A stretch of DNA of 64,000 nt from Brevibacterium iodinum ATCC 49514 (GCF_900169265.1 NZ_FXYX01000015.1:1-64000), one strand, 5' to 3'; shown: positions 46,350 to 58,210, counted from the first letter of the stretch. The notes: generated from the letters alone by a model not told the origin. Program-made: numbers and translations.

Positions 46350-46355
46350 ATCCTG
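46350..46355 (-). promoter_or_regulatory. -10 box of the MoxR-type operon
   Basis: CAGGAT on the minus strand, 7 nt before the ATG at 46342. Confidence 0.4.
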
Positions 46356-46461
46356 CCATGATTCGCCGGCGAGTGCCGAGAGGCCTCCCTGTCGGATTCG
46401 GTGCGCGTCGGCCGTGTCGATCCCGGCCGTTGGGGTAACGGCCCGGGGACGGTTCGGGGTT

Positions 46462-46532
46462 GGTCTGAGGGGCGGTCTGGGGTCGGTCCGAGGGACGGTC
46501 TGAGGGACGGTCTGAGGGACGGTCTGCAGGGA
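46462..46532. repeat. 12-bp minisatellite, six units
   Basis: Six tandem copies of GGTCTGAGGGAC, three of them within one change of the consensus and one shortened to 11 bp, lie midway between the divergent operons. Confidence 0.85.
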
Positions 46533-46665
46533 GGTTGAGAGGCCGTTTCGGCAGTCGGCCTCGGGCCGTGATCGGCCCGGTGCAGGGGGCCGTGCGGGGC
46601 GGTGGCCGAAGCGTCGGCCACCGATGTCGGCGGATCCGGTGCATGAGGCAGTCGACAACGCCCGA

Positions 46666-46671
46666 TAGGCT
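46666..46671 (+). promoter_or_regulatory. -10 box of mtrAB-lpqB
   Basis: TAGGCT, 49 nt before the mtrA ATG; a second TAGGAG follows directly. Confidence 0.4.
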
Positions 46672-46720
46672 AGGAGTGTCGAGAACCGAAGAACACGCGA
46701 ACATAAGGGACAATGGGAGC

Positions 46721-47401
46721 ATGAACGCTCGAATCCTTGTAGTTGATGATGACACGGCTTTGGCCGAAATGATCGGAATTGTGCTCAAAAGCGAAGGCTT
46801 CGAGCCCTTCTTCTGCGCCACCGGAGACCAGGCCTTCGAAGAATTCCAGAAGGTCAATCCGGACCTCGTGCTCCTCGACCTCATGCTGCCCGGCAAGGAC
46901 GGACTCGAAGTGTGCCGGGAGATCCGTGAGATCTCCTCGGTGCCGATCATCATGCTCACGGCGAAGTCCGACACCGTCGATGTCGTCCTCGGCCTCGAAT
47001 CCGGTGCCGACGACTATGTGCCGAAGCCGTTCAAACCCAAGGAGCTCATCGCCCGTGTCCGCGCTCGGCTGCGGATCTCCGAACCGCAGGCTCCTGAGCT
47101 GCTGACTGTCGGCGATGTCGTCGTCGACGTCGCCGGCCACACGGTGACCAAGGGCGGATCCCCGGTGTCGCTGACCCCTCTCGAATTCGACCTCCTCGTC
47201 GCCCTGGCTCGCAAACCGTGGCAGGTGTTCTCCCGCGAGACCCTGCTCGAAGAGGTGTGGGGCTACCGTCATGCCGCCGACACCCGACTGGTCAACGTCC
47301 ACGTGCAGCGTCTGCGGTCGAAGATCGAACGCGATCCGGAGAAGCCGGACATCATCGTCACCGTCCGCGGCGTCGGCTATAAGGCCGGCCGAGCCGCGTG
47401 A
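46721..47401 (+). CDS. mtrA: Response regulator MtrA
   Basis: This 226-residue OmpR-family regulator has a receiver domain (1-118; acidic pocket D10/D11, phospho-acceptor D53 in LLDLMLPG, T/K switch residues LTAKSD and PKPFKPKE) and a winged-helix DNA-binding domain (about 130-226, LVNVHVQRLRSKIE, VRGVGYKAG). MtrA controls cell division, wall metabolism and osmotic response in actinobacteria and is often essential. GGGAGC precedes the ATG. Its stop overlaps mtrB (GTGA). Confidence 0.95.
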   Translation: MNARILVVDDDTALAEMIGIVLKSEGFEPFFCATGDQAFEEFQKVNPDLVLLDLMLPGKDGLEVCREIREISSVPIIMLTAKSDTVDVVLGLESGADDYVPKPFKPKELIARVRARLRISEPQAPELLTVGDVVVDVAGHTVTKGGSPVSLTPLEFDLLVALARKPWQVFSRETLLEEVWGYRHAADTRLVNVHVQRLRSKIERDPEKPDIIVTVRGVGYKAGRAA

Positions 47402-49341
47402 CCTCCGAGTCAGCCGCGGACGGACCCGTCCGCACCGCGGCCTCGGCACTGAAGACGTTCTGGAACTTCATACTCCGATCGTTCAGCCACTCCCTGCAGG
47501 TCCGCATCGTCGTTCTCACGATCGTGCTCACTTCGGTGGCGATCTTCGGCGTCGGAACCTATATGTCCCAGCAGATCGCCCGCGGACTCTTCGACACCCG
47601 CCTGGATTCCCTGTCCTCTCAGACTCGGTCGATCCTGGCCGAACTGCGCTCCCTGGCACCCGTCGACGGGCAGGCGGTCACCCAAGACACGCTGAGTTCG
47701 CAGCTGTCCTCGATCTACAACCGTTCCGCCGGGTCGGTGTATTCGCTGACCCTGCAGCCGAAGGACCCGAACTCCTCCTTCTCGACGATCACCGCCGGTG
47801 GGTCGAACGAAGACGGTGAGGCCACGCAGGTGCCCGTCTCCGATGAACTCCGCGAGGCCATCCGCAAGGCCCCGACCGACGACAAGCTCTACCAGTCGGT
47901 GAGCCTGCCCGACGGGACCGGACCGGGTCTGCTCATCACCCAGGAGCTGCAGATCCCGGGCGCCGGCCAGTTCCAGCTCTACTACCTCGGCGACCTCAGC
48001 GAACAGCAGGACACGCTCAACTTCGTGCAACGGTCGATGTTCGTCGCCGCCCTCGTCCTCGTCGTCCTCGTCGGTGCCGTGGCCTGGATCGTCACCCGAC
48101 TCGTCGTCACCCCGGTGCGCACCGGGGCCGAGGTGGCCCGGCTCATCGCCGATGGTGACCTCGACGAACGCATGCCCGTCCACGGCAACGATGAGATCGC
48201 CGTCCTAGGTGAGAGCTTCAACGATATGGCCGACACCCTCCAGCACCAGATCGAGCAGATGGAACGGCTGTCGGTGCTGCAGAGGCAGTTCGTCTCCGAC
48301 GTCTCTCACGAACTGCGGACACCCCTGACGACGATCCGCGCCGCCGCGGACCTCATCTACGATTCCCGTGACGACCTCGACCCCGTCACCGCGCGCAGCG
48401 CGGAACTGCTCAACTCGCAGGCAGAGCGGTTCGACAACCTGCTCTCCGACCTGCTGGAGATCTCCCGCTACGATGCCGGTGCCGCGGCGCTGGTGCCCAA
48501 GCCCGTCGATATCGGCGCGATCGTGACCTCGGTGATCGAGACCGTGTCGATGGTGGCCGAACAGATGTCGACCCCCATCGTCGTCCACGCTCCGTCCTCA
48601 CCGGTCATGGCCGAGGTCGACCGAGTGCGGATCACCCGGATCGTGCGCAACCTCGTCGTCAACGCCATCGAACACGGCGAGAACAACCCCGTCGACGTCT
48701 ATGTCGCTTCCAACGCCGAGGCGGTGGCTGTGAGCGTGCGCGACCACGGAGTCGGCATGAACGAAGAGCAGGTCGAGCACGTCTTCGACCGGTTCTGGCG
48801 TGCCGATCCGGCACGCAAGCGTACCCTCGGCGGGTCGGGTCTGGGCCTGGCGATCTCGCTCGAGGACGCGCACCTGCACAATGGCTGGCTGCAGGTCTGG
48901 GGCAAACTCGGCGAGGGGTCGTGCTTCCGGCTGACGATTCCCAGGCGCCCCGATCAGGAGATCACCTCCTCGCCCCTGCCTCTGCCGCCGCGGGATGCGC
49001 AGATCCGCGGTTCCGCGCTCGTGGCGGGACCGCTGTCCTCGGACGGCTCCGTCCGCATCCAGACCGGATCGATACCGATCGTCGTCGAAACCGAGCCGGA
49101 GATGCTCGGGGATGACCACGAATCCATCGCCGAGGCGGCCCCGCAGTCATCATCGCCGGAGACGACCACGACTGCCTTTGAGTCGGTCTCGGACGGTGAG
49201 GCCGCCGCCGACGAGTCGGACAGCCCCGCTGCCGACGGCTCCGAGACAGGCACCGCCGAGACTGGGCCCCGGTCCACGGACGTCGGCGATCCGGACCTGG
49301 ACGGTGACGGTATGGACGACGGAGAAGGAGGACGGTCATGA
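47398..49341 (+). CDS. mtrB: Sensor histidine kinase MtrB
   Basis: This 647-residue protein has two membrane segments (about 35-57 and 212-235) around an extracytoplasmic sensor, then HAMP, a dimerisation/phospho-acceptor domain (H304 in DVSHELRTPL) and an ATPase domain (RNLVVNAIEHG, DHGVGM, FDRFWRADPARKR, GGSGLGLAI). It phosphorylates MtrA. A roughly 125-residue acidic Ser/Thr/Asp-rich tail follows the kinase core and is probably disordered. The GTG start overlaps mtrA; the end overlaps lpqB by 4 bp. Confidence 0.95.
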   Translation: MTSESAADGPVRTAASALKTFWNFILRSFSHSLQVRIVVLTIVLTSVAIFGVGTYMSQQIARGLFDTRLDSLSSQTRSILAELRSLAPVDGQAVTQDTLSSQLSSIYNRSAGSVYSLTLQPKDPNSSFSTITAGGSNEDGEATQVPVSDELREAIRKAPTDDKLYQSVSLPDGTGPGLLITQELQIPGAGQFQLYYLGDLSEQQDTLNFVQRSMFVAALVLVVLVGAVAWIVTRLVVTPVRTGAEVARLIADGDLDERMPVHGNDEIAVLGESFNDMADTLQHQIEQMERLSVLQRQFVSDVSHELRTPLTTIRAAADLIYDSRDDLDPVTARSAELLNSQAERFDNLLSDLLEISRYDAGAAALVPKPVDIGAIVTSVIETVSMVAEQMSTPIVVHAPSSPVMAEVDRVRITRIVRNLVVNAIEHGENNPVDVYVASNAEAVAVSVRDHGVGMNEEQVEHVFDRFWRADPARKRTLGGSGLGLAISLEDAHLHNGWLQVWGKLGEGSCFRLTIPRRPDQEITSSPLPLPPRDAQIRGSALVAGPLSSDGSVRIQTGSIPIVVETEPEMLGDDHESIAEAAPQSSSPETTTTAFESVSDGEAAADESDSPAADGSETGTAETGPRSTDVGDPDLDGDGMDDGEGGRS

Positions 49342-51068
49342 TGCGCACGAAGCCCAGAGCTCTGCGAGTGAAGACCATGTTGGTCTCCGTGTTCACCGCC
49401 TTGACCCTCGTCGGCTGCTCGTCGATCCCGACGTCATCGCCTGTCGGCCATATCGAAGACGACTCGGGCGATGCGGGTGCGAACAATGCGCGGATCCCCG
49501 ACGGTCCCGAACCCGGGGACAGCCCATCGGACATCGTGCGCGGGTTCCTCCGGGCAGGAGCGGGCGCCGGCAACAACTTCTCCGTCGCCCGGTCATTCCT
49601 CACTGAGGGTGAGGCACAGAAATGGAGTCCACAGGAATCGGTATCGGTCCTGCCCAACGGCACAGATCCCGACTCCTTGAACGTCGGAACCACCTCCGAC
49701 CAGAAGACGATGAGCATCTCGCCCCCGGTCGTCGGTCTCGTCGACTCTTCCGGAGTGTACAACTCGACCGAACCGGGCACTCGGTCCACGATGGAATTCT
49801 CGCTGCGGCAGGAGAACGGGGAGTGGAGGATCTCCTCGGCGCCGGACGGGCTGCTCATCAGCCAGACCGACTTCCAGACGATCTTCCTCAACTATTCGCT
49901 GCAGTTCTTCACCTCCGACTATTCGTATCTCGTCCCTGACTCCCGCTGGTTCCTCCGGTCTTCCTCGACCCCGACGGTGCTGATGAACGAGCTGCTCAGC
50001 GGACCCGCCCCCTACCTTTCGGGAGCGGTGATCACGTCGATTCCCGATGGTGCCAAGCTCAGCGATTCGGATTCGAACGTGGTGACGATCGAGAACGGCG
50101 TCGCCAATGTGGCCCTGGGACCGCAGAACCCGGCCCCGTCCGACCGCGAAAAGGGACTGATCCGTCAGCAGATCGCCACCACCCTGCAGGTCATTCCCTC
50201 GATCTCGGCAATCGATCTGAGCATCGGCGGGCAGACGGTTCCGGCCAGTCTGCAGCCGAAGACCGATACGTCCGTCCAGGTGGACGGGCCACCCGTGGTT
50301 CTCGCCGACGATCACCTCTCTCGGGTCTCGGGCACCACCGTGGCCAAGGTCGAGAACAGCCCGAATCTGAAGAAGGCGAAGGCGAGCGATCCCGCGGTGT
50401 CATTGGATGACTCTCTCTACGTCTATCTGGCCGACGACGGCAAGCAGCTCATGCGGTTGAAGTCCGACGCCGTCGACGCCACTCCGATCCTCAAAGGCAC
50501 GAAGCTCGTGCGCCCCAGCATCGATCGCTTCAACACGACATGGACGGGTGAGGCTGAGAACAAAGGCGAGCTCAAGGCCATCGGTCGTGACGGCAAATCC
50601 TCCACCGTCGCCGCCGATTTCCTCAACGGTCGACAGCTCATCGATATCGAGGTCTCCCGAGACGGCACTCGTATCGTGCTGCTCAGTCGCCACAAAGGGG
50701 AACCGGATCGCCTCGATGTGGTCGGCATCCCCAGGGACAAGGCGGGCAATCCGTCCGGTCATGTTTCCGAAACACCGATCGAAGTGGGTGCGAACTTCCA
50801 CGAGATCAAGGACGTCTCATGGGCAGGGTCGACGTCTCTCGTGGCTCTGGCCGCAGAGGAAGGCGAATCAGCGCAGCCGTTCCGCATCGGAGTCACCGGC
50901 CCTGCTGAACAGCTCGGCGAGGTCTCGGACGGAAGTCGCATCGCCGGTGGAGTGGACGGACGCTCGATCCTGGTCACCGGTGCCGATGGGGCGCTGTACA
51001 GCTACAATTCGAACGCCTGGCAGAAACTCGTCGACGTCGAAGCGAAGGATCCCTCCTATCCCGGTTGA
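49338..51068 (+). CDS. lpqB: Lipoprotein LpqB
   Basis: This 576-residue lipoprotein has a type II signal peptide with lipobox LVGC (Cys about 27), a GerMN domain (about 200-300, FLNYSLQFFTSDYSYLVPD, LMNELLSGPAPYL) and a C-terminal beta-propeller. LpqB binds the MtrB sensor domain from outside and tunes MtrA signalling. GAAGGAGG lies 7 nt upstream of the ATG; two tandem ATGs (49338, 49341) exist. It completes the canonical mtrA-mtrB-lpqB operon. Confidence 0.94.
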   Translation: MMRTKPRALRVKTMLVSVFTALTLVGCSSIPTSSPVGHIEDDSGDAGANNARIPDGPEPGDSPSDIVRGFLRAGAGAGNNFSVARSFLTEGEAQKWSPQESVSVLPNGTDPDSLNVGTTSDQKTMSISPPVVGLVDSSGVYNSTEPGTRSTMEFSLRQENGEWRISSAPDGLLISQTDFQTIFLNYSLQFFTSDYSYLVPDSRWFLRSSSTPTVLMNELLSGPAPYLSGAVITSIPDGAKLSDSDSNVVTIENGVANVALGPQNPAPSDREKGLIRQQIATTLQVIPSISAIDLSIGGQTVPASLQPKTDTSVQVDGPPVVLADDHLSRVSGTTVAKVENSPNLKKAKASDPAVSLDDSLYVYLADDGKQLMRLKSDAVDATPILKGTKLVRPSIDRFNTTWTGEAENKGELKAIGRDGKSSTVAADFLNGRQLIDIEVSRDGTRIVLLSRHKGEPDRLDVVGIPRDKAGNPSGHVSETPIEVGANFHEIKDVSWAGSTSLVALAAEEGESAQPFRIGVTGPAEQLGEVSDGSRIAGGVDGRSILVTGADGALYSYNSNAWQKLVDVEAKDPSYPG

Positions 51069-51221
51069 CCCGCACAGCATTGCCTGTCCCAGCAGGCCCC
51101 GGAGCCTTTCCCTTCCCGGCTGAGCCATGGAGCCTTTTCCTCCCCGGATGGGCCGTCGGGCGGCGGTGCGCGGCTGTTCTGGAAGGCGGCTCATCGCCGA
51201 CACCCCGAGCTGGGCATGGAG

Positions 51222-51227
51222 TAGATT
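51222..51227 (+). promoter_or_regulatory. -10 box of the comF-like gene
   Basis: TAGATT, 6 nt before the ATG; leaderless. Confidence 0.5.
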
Positions 51228-51233
51228 GCTCCC

Positions 51234-51956
51234 ATGGGGCTGCTCGGGGAGTTCGGCGAACTGCTCCTGCCTCGCCGGTGCGCCGGCTGCGGGCGGGAGA
51301 ACGTGTCCCTGTGCACCCGCTGCCTGCAGCTGCTCGGTGGGATCCCACGGGCGATGGAACCGCGCTACGGCACGATTCCGATCGTCGGGGTCTGCGAATA
51401 CAACTCTCAGATCTCGAAGATGGTCGTCGGCTTCAAGGACGACGGACGCCGGGACATCCTCGACCCCTTGGCCCTGGCTCTGACCCGTTCGATCGTCGCC
51501 GCCCTCGACCTCATCGGCTACTCGGGTGGGGCGATCCGATTGTTTCCGGCGCCCAGTTCGGATCGGGCCAGACGTCGTCGAGGCGGATCGCATACGGCTG
51601 CCCTGGCGAATCGGGCGAAGGAACTGTCGCCGGAGCTGCCCCTGGAAGTCCACGATGTGCTCGCGGCGAAACGATCGCGTGACCAGGTCGGACTCGGGGC
51701 GATCGAACGGGCTGAGAATGCTCAGCGGACCCAATATCTCGACCGGAGGAGAATCGCTGAGATCTCAGAAGCAGGTTCCGTGTCGGGCACCGAATCCGCG
51801 CCGACGGACCTGCTCATCGATGACTTCTCCACCACCGGCGCAACCTTGGCAGAAAGCGCACGTCTGTTAGCATCGGTGCAGATCAGACCCGCTGTAGGCG
51901 CAGTTCTCGGTCTCGGTCGCGGGGGCACTCGATTTGTCTCTCCCTTTACTGTATAA
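51234..51956 (+). CDS. ComF-family phosphoribosyltransferase-like protein
   Basis: This 240-residue protein has an N-terminal zinc ribbon (CAGCGRENVSLCTRC, residues 16-30) and a type I PRTase fold with the PRPP loop DLLIDDFSTTGATL. In competent bacteria ComF acts in DNA uptake; in actinobacteria, where it sits between lpqB and hpf, the role is unknown. The PRPP-binding loop looks intact. A leaderless start is indicated by the -10 box 6 nt upstream. Confidence 0.88.
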   Translation: MGLLGEFGELLLPRRCAGCGRENVSLCTRCLQLLGGIPRAMEPRYGTIPIVGVCEYNSQISKMVVGFKDDGRRDILDPLALALTRSIVAALDLIGYSGGAIRLFPAPSSDRARRRRGGSHTAALANRAKELSPELPLEVHDVLAAKRSRDQVGLGAIERAENAQRTQYLDRRRIAEISEAGSVSGTESAPTDLLIDDFSTTGATLAESARLLASVQIRPAVGAVLGLGRGGTRFVSPFTV

Positions 51957-52022
51957 CGGTGTTTACCCATCCAAGGGCATGGGATCGGATGAATCCGACG
52001 AGCGAGTCGCTAAGGACACATC

Positions 52023-52685
52023 ATGGACATTGTTGTCAACGGCCGTCAACTGACCATCTCCGACAGCTTTCGAGCCCACATCGAGGACAAGATCGCCAAG
52101 GTCGAGCAGCTTGCCCCTCGCGCTCAGCGTGTCGAAGTGCATGTCACACACGAGAAGAACTCCCGCCAGCCCGAGACGAGCGAGCGAGTCGAGCTCACGG
52201 TAGTGGCGAAAGGGCCGGCAATTCGGGCAGAGGCCATGGCAAGCGACAAATATGCGGCACTCGATCTGGCATGGGCGAAGCTCGTCGAAAGACTGAGGCG
52301 AGCGAGGGACCGGCACAAGGTGCCGCGGTCGGGACACCACCGCAAGGAATCCACCGCCGAGGTGCTGGCGAAGATGCCGGTGGCCGAACCGATGGTTCCC
52401 GATGCGGACGCCGATGATGCGAGGTCTGCAGCGGACCAGAGCGTCGATCAGACGAACGGTCGTATCAAGGCCGAAGGCGATTCGCCGGTGGTGCTGCGAG
52501 AGAAGACCTTCACCGCCTCACCCATCGGCATCGAAGAGGCGCTGAACAGAATGGAACTCGTCGGGCACGACTTCTACCTGTTCATCGACGAGGAGTCGAG
52601 CAAGCCGTCCGTCGTCTATCGCCGTAAGGGCTGGAGCTACGGAGTCATCGCCCTTGACCACGACCTCGAAGAAGCCATCGACTGA
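52023..52685 (+). CDS. hpf: Long-form ribosome hibernation promoting factor
   Basis: This 220-residue protein has the S30AE N-domain (1-105; MDIVVNGRQLTISDSFRAHI) that binds the 30S decoding site, an acidic linker and the C-terminal dimerisation domain (about 160-220; ALNRMELVGHDFYLFIDEES, VVYRRKGWSYGVI). Long HPF pairs 70S ribosomes into 100S dimers in stationary phase. AAGGAC lies 6 nt before the ATG. A perfect 70-bp palindrome starts at the first base after its stop codon. Confidence 0.95.
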   Translation: MDIVVNGRQLTISDSFRAHIEDKIAKVEQLAPRAQRVEVHVTHEKNSRQPETSERVELTVVAKGPAIRAEAMASDKYAALDLAWAKLVERLRRARDRHKVPRSGHHRKESTAEVLAKMPVAEPMVPDADADDARSAADQSVDQTNGRIKAEGDSPVVLREKTFTASPIGIEEALNRMELVGHDFYLFIDEESSKPSVVYRRKGWSYGVIALDHDLEEAID

Positions 52686-52755
52686 CCAATTACTACCTGA
52701 CGGCGGCCCAGCAACCTCGCGCGAGGTTGCTGGGCCGCCGTCAGGTAGTAATTGG
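52686..52755. repeat. Perfect 70-bp palindromic repeat
   Basis: Arms of 34 nt (52686-52719 and 52722-52755) are fully complementary around a CG centre. It begins at the base after the hpf stop and ends 5 bp before the -10 box of the next gene. No T-tract follows, so it is not a classic terminator, though its RNA would form a very stable hairpin. A second, half copy is at 134-167, showing a dispersed REP-like family. Confidence 0.95.
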
Positions 52756-52759
52756 GGGA

Positions 52760-52765
52760 TAGCGT
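52760..52765 (+). promoter_or_regulatory. -10 box of the YcaQ-like gene
   Basis: TAGCGT, 7 nt before the ATG at 52773; leaderless. The palindrome would occupy its -35 region. Confidence 0.45.
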
Positions 52766-52772
52766 GGGGAAT

Positions 52773-54014
52773 ATGCAGAGGATGACACGGGCTGCGGCTC
52801 GCAGAACGGCGATCGCAGCGACGGGGCTGGACAGGCCGCGACCGGCGAAGGTCACCGCCCGACACCTCAAGAATGTCTTCGCCACCATGGGACTGACCCA
52901 GATCGACTCGGTCGCCCGAGTCGTCCGATCCCACTATCTGCCTTTCTACTCTCGCCTGGGTCCCTACCGGCGGGAGACCCTCGACCGTCTCTTCTACTCT
53001 TCTCCGCGCATGGGTGTCGAGTACTGGGCACACGCCGCGGCCTTCGTGCCGCCGCAGACATGGAAGCACTTCGCCCGCGCCCACAGCGAATGGTGGCGCA
53101 ACGACTTCGGACAGCGCCACCCGGAGACCGGCGAGGAGTTCCGAAACCTCCAGACTCGCGTCCTCACCGCCCTGTCCACCCGGCCGATGACGGCACGGGA
53201 AGTCGCCGAGGTGGTCGACCACGACCTGCCGGAGATCCACCGCGGGCACTGGGGCTGGAATCCCAGCCAGGTGAAAGTCGCCCTCGAAGCGCTGTTCGCC
53301 GGCGGAGTCATCAGCGCCTCCGGACGCAATGACCACTTCGAACGCATCTATGCTCTGGCCCGAGACGTCTCACCCGAGCTGCCGCAGCTGCCGCTGAACT
53401 ACGGGCCGCCGGATGATCCTCGGCTGGGGCTGGACCCGAATGCGGAGCTGCCACGCGGAATATCCGGGGTCGAGAACAATGTCTTCGAACTCACCCGGAT
53501 CGCGGCACGTGCCCTGGGCATCTCCCGGCCCGAGGACATCGCCGACTACTTTCGGCAACGGCGGGCACCGACCGACGCCGCCATCACCGAACTCATCGCC
53601 TCAGGCGAGCTGCGCGAAGTCGATGTCGAAGGTGTCGCCGCCCTGAAATGGCATGAGGCTCGGACCCCGCGCACCGTGAATGCCCGAGCGCTGCTGGCAC
53701 CGTTCGACCCATTGGTCTTCTACCGGCCGCGCATCGAATGGCTCTTCGACTTCCACTACCGCATCGAGATCTACACCCCGGCCGCCAAGCGTGTGCACGG
53801 CTACTACGTCACTCCGTTCCTTCTCGGCGATCGCCTCGTCGGGCGAGCCGACCTGCACAGGGACCGGGCGGCGGGCATCCTGCGTGCTCACCGGGTGACA
53901 TGGGAGCCAGGGGAGGAGCACACCACCGAACTGGCCGAAGAGCTCACGACGATGGCTGAGTGGCTGGGACTGACTGCCGTGGACCGCGAAGGTACTCACC
54001 TGCCATTAAGCTAG
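52773..54014 (+). CDS. YcaQ-like winged-helix DNA glycosylase (crosslink repair)
   Basis: This 413-residue protein belongs to the HTH_42/YcaQ family, whose members unhook interstrand crosslinks (AlkX/YcaQ, AZL). The family signature LTQIDSVARVVRSHYLPFYSR (given in part: TQIDSVARVVRSHYLP) contains the catalytic QxD-type site; DRLFYSSPRMGVEYWAHAAA and FYRPRIEWLFDFHYRIEIY are also conserved. I chose the ATG at 52773 from the -10 box 7 nt upstream; a TTG at 52752 lies inside the palindrome. secA follows 54 nt downstream. Confidence 0.86.
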   Translation: MQRMTRAAARRTAIAATGLDRPRPAKVTARHLKNVFATMGLTQIDSVARVVRSHYLPFYSRLGPYRRETLDRLFYSSPRMGVEYWAHAAAFVPPQTWKHFARAHSEWWRNDFGQRHPETGEEFRNLQTRVLTALSTRPMTAREVAEVVDHDLPEIHRGHWGWNPSQVKVALEALFAGGVISASGRNDHFERIYALARDVSPELPQLPLNYGPPDDPRLGLDPNAELPRGISGVENNVFELTRIAARALGISRPEDIADYFRQRRAPTDAAITELIASGELREVDVEGVAALKWHEARTPRTVNARALLAPFDPLVFYRPRIEWLFDFHYRIEIYTPAAKRVHGYYVTPFLLGDRLVGRADLHRDRAAGILRAHRVTWEPGEEHTTELAEELTTMAEWLGLTAVDREGTHLPLS

Positions 54015-54068
54015 GGGCTATACAGTCGTTCGAGTCGTTGTCCGGCAGACATGCCGATTAGGAGAAAA

Positions 54069-56759
<2,691 letters not shown>

Positions 56760-56777
56760 CTCCGAGCCCTCAGCGGC

Positions 56778-57248
56778 TCACATCGTCTGCAGCGCAGTCA
56801 GCGTCCACCGGGTGGTGAGCAGTTCCAAACGGACTGCCACCGCCCGGACGCGATTTGCGGCGGCGACGATGACTGTGACTTCGGCGATCTCGGGGCTGAT
56901 CTGGCAGACGTGCGCCTTTCCCGGCCTCACCGTCCGAGCTCCGGGCACGGTCGCCCTGTGGGGAGCCACCTCGGCGCGCAGCTGACTGCGGTGGTCGATC
57001 TTCGCCAGCAGCTCCGGTTGGACCCATCGGGCGATCGTCTCACTGCGTCTGGCGCCCGAGAGGACTTCGAGGCAGGCTACCGCCAACGAGGTGGCCGTGG
57101 CCGCGATCCGCGCCCGGTCGTCCACGACGTGCTGGCCCCGGACCTGCCCGTCGACCCGGCGAGGGGGCGGTGCCGTGGACGACGGTGCGACCTTTCGCCG
57201 AGGCGGTGCCGACGCCTGCGGTCGGGTGAGGGTTAGTGGGGCGGTCAT
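56778..57248 (-). CDS. Rv3235 family protein
   Basis: This 156-residue protein has a Pro/Arg-rich N-terminus (1-35) and a conserved part (about 42-156: ATATSLAVACLEVLSGARR, WVQPELLAKI, ISPEIAEVTVIV) of the Rv3235 family found beside secA in actinobacteria. Function unknown. It starts in an ATGA overlap with the LysM protein gene, so the two are coupled. It converges on secA with only 18 nt between stops and no visible terminator. Confidence 0.83.
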   Translation of the reverse strand: MTAPLTLTRPQASAPPRRKVAPSSTAPPPRRVDGQVRGQHVVDDRARIAATATSLAVACLEVLSGARRSETIARWVQPELLAKIDHRSQLRAEVAPHRATVPGARTVRPGKAHVCQISPEIAEVTVIVAAANRVRAVAVRLELLTTRWTLTALQTM

Positions 57249-58138
57249 TTCTGGATCTCCAATCTCTGACCAGCGATGATGAGGCTCGGATCGGGGCCGA
57301 TGGTGTCCTCGTTGGCAGCATAGACGTGCGCGACGAGCTGCGGGATCTCTTCATGGGTCTCGGCCAGATCGGCAGCGATCGACCACAGGCTCTCGCCTTG
57401 AGCCACAATATGTGTGGAAGTTCCAGGATCCGCAGGCTCGGCGGCATCGGCACTGCTGTCGCCCGGCTCATTCGGCTCCCTGCCGCGGTCGGACACGCCT
57501 GACCGGTCCGATTCGCCGGACCCATCCGACGACCGGTCGGTCGGTGGTGCTGAAGGCCCTCTGTCTGCGGGCGGCTCCGTGGGCCAACCGGGATCGGGCG
57601 GGTGGGCTCGACCGGGTGGCTCGGATTCCTCACGCGGCTTGGAACCGTCTGGCGACTGCTCATCCTCAGACTGCTCCGCATCGTCGGAGGAGTCCGCAGA
57701 GGGTTGATCATCGTCGATCGTCGGCCAGCCGGGATCGGCCGAGGCGGACGGAGTATGCGCAGACGGTGCAGAGACGGAAGGAGCCTGCGTGGACGATGCG
57801 GGGTCAGGACCGGGACCAGCGATCGTTGCTGCTTGAGCGGAGTGGACCACGAGGCCGGCCGAGACGATGGCAAGAACGCTCGACGCGAGTATCCGTGGCA
57901 TCGCCTTGACGACCAATCCGGCAAGCGCCGACCGGAAACGACCGGAGGGAATCACCTGCAGCAGCAGGGCCAGCAGAGAGACGAGCCCGATCCGTGTGAA
58001 CAGGAACACTCCGGTGCCGATGATGACGATGACGACGACGTCGCTGGTCGACCACGGCTGAGGCAACTGCTCCCACGCAGTGACGAGCGAACCGAGCAGA
58101 ACCAACCACGAACTCGCACATGTAATCAAGAGATACAT
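57245..58138 (-). CDS. LysM-domain membrane-anchored protein
   Basis: This 297-residue protein has three hydrophobic segments (about 4-22, 33-62, 84-103), a long Pro/Ser/Asp-rich low-complexity spacer (about 105-240) and a C-terminal LysM domain (about 243-297; HIVAQGESLWSIAADLAETH, IIAGQRLEIQK) that binds peptidoglycan or chitin-like glycans. It probably tethers the membrane to the wall. The gene overlaps the Rv3235-type gene by 4 bp. Confidence 0.85.
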   Translation of the reverse strand: MYLLITCASSWLVLLGSLVTAWEQLPQPWSTSDVVVIVIIGTGVFLFTRIGLVSLLALLLQVIPSGRFRSALAGLVVKAMPRILASSVLAIVSAGLVVHSAQAATIAGPGPDPASSTQAPSVSAPSAHTPSASADPGWPTIDDDQPSADSSDDAEQSEDEQSPDGSKPREESEPPGRAHPPDPGWPTEPPADRGPSAPPTDRSSDGSGESDRSGVSDRGREPNEPGDSSADAAEPADPGTSTHIVAQGESLWSIAADLAETHEEIPQLVAHVYAANEDTIGPDPSLIIAGQRLEIQK

Positions 58139-58210
58139 CTAGACATCCTCCATTGGATATTGAACATAATAATGCCGTTAGATGTGATTTGCTGTCAATG
58201 GGTCTACTCT

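Larger units (their letters stand above)
46343..46720. other. 378-bp divergent region between the MoxR operon and mtrA
   Basis: It contains the leaderless -10 of the leftward operon (46350-46355), a 12-bp minisatellite (46462-46532), GC-rich sequence without a credible gene, and an mtrA -10 (46666-46671). The mtrA leader would be about 43 nt. Confidence 0.6.

Noticed and set aside
51069..51233. Small gene between lpqB and the comF-like gene
   Set aside because: A frame starting near 51127 lacks a ribosome-binding site and any recognisable protein sequence; codon pattern follows the antisense background.
52686..52755. Ordinary Rho-independent terminator of hpf
   Set aside because: The stem is far longer than needed, has no T-tract, and part of it recurs at 134-167. 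It may still affect the transcript.
52752..52772. TTG start at 52752 for the YcaQ-like gene
   Set aside because: It lies in the last bases of the palindrome and upstream of the -10 box.
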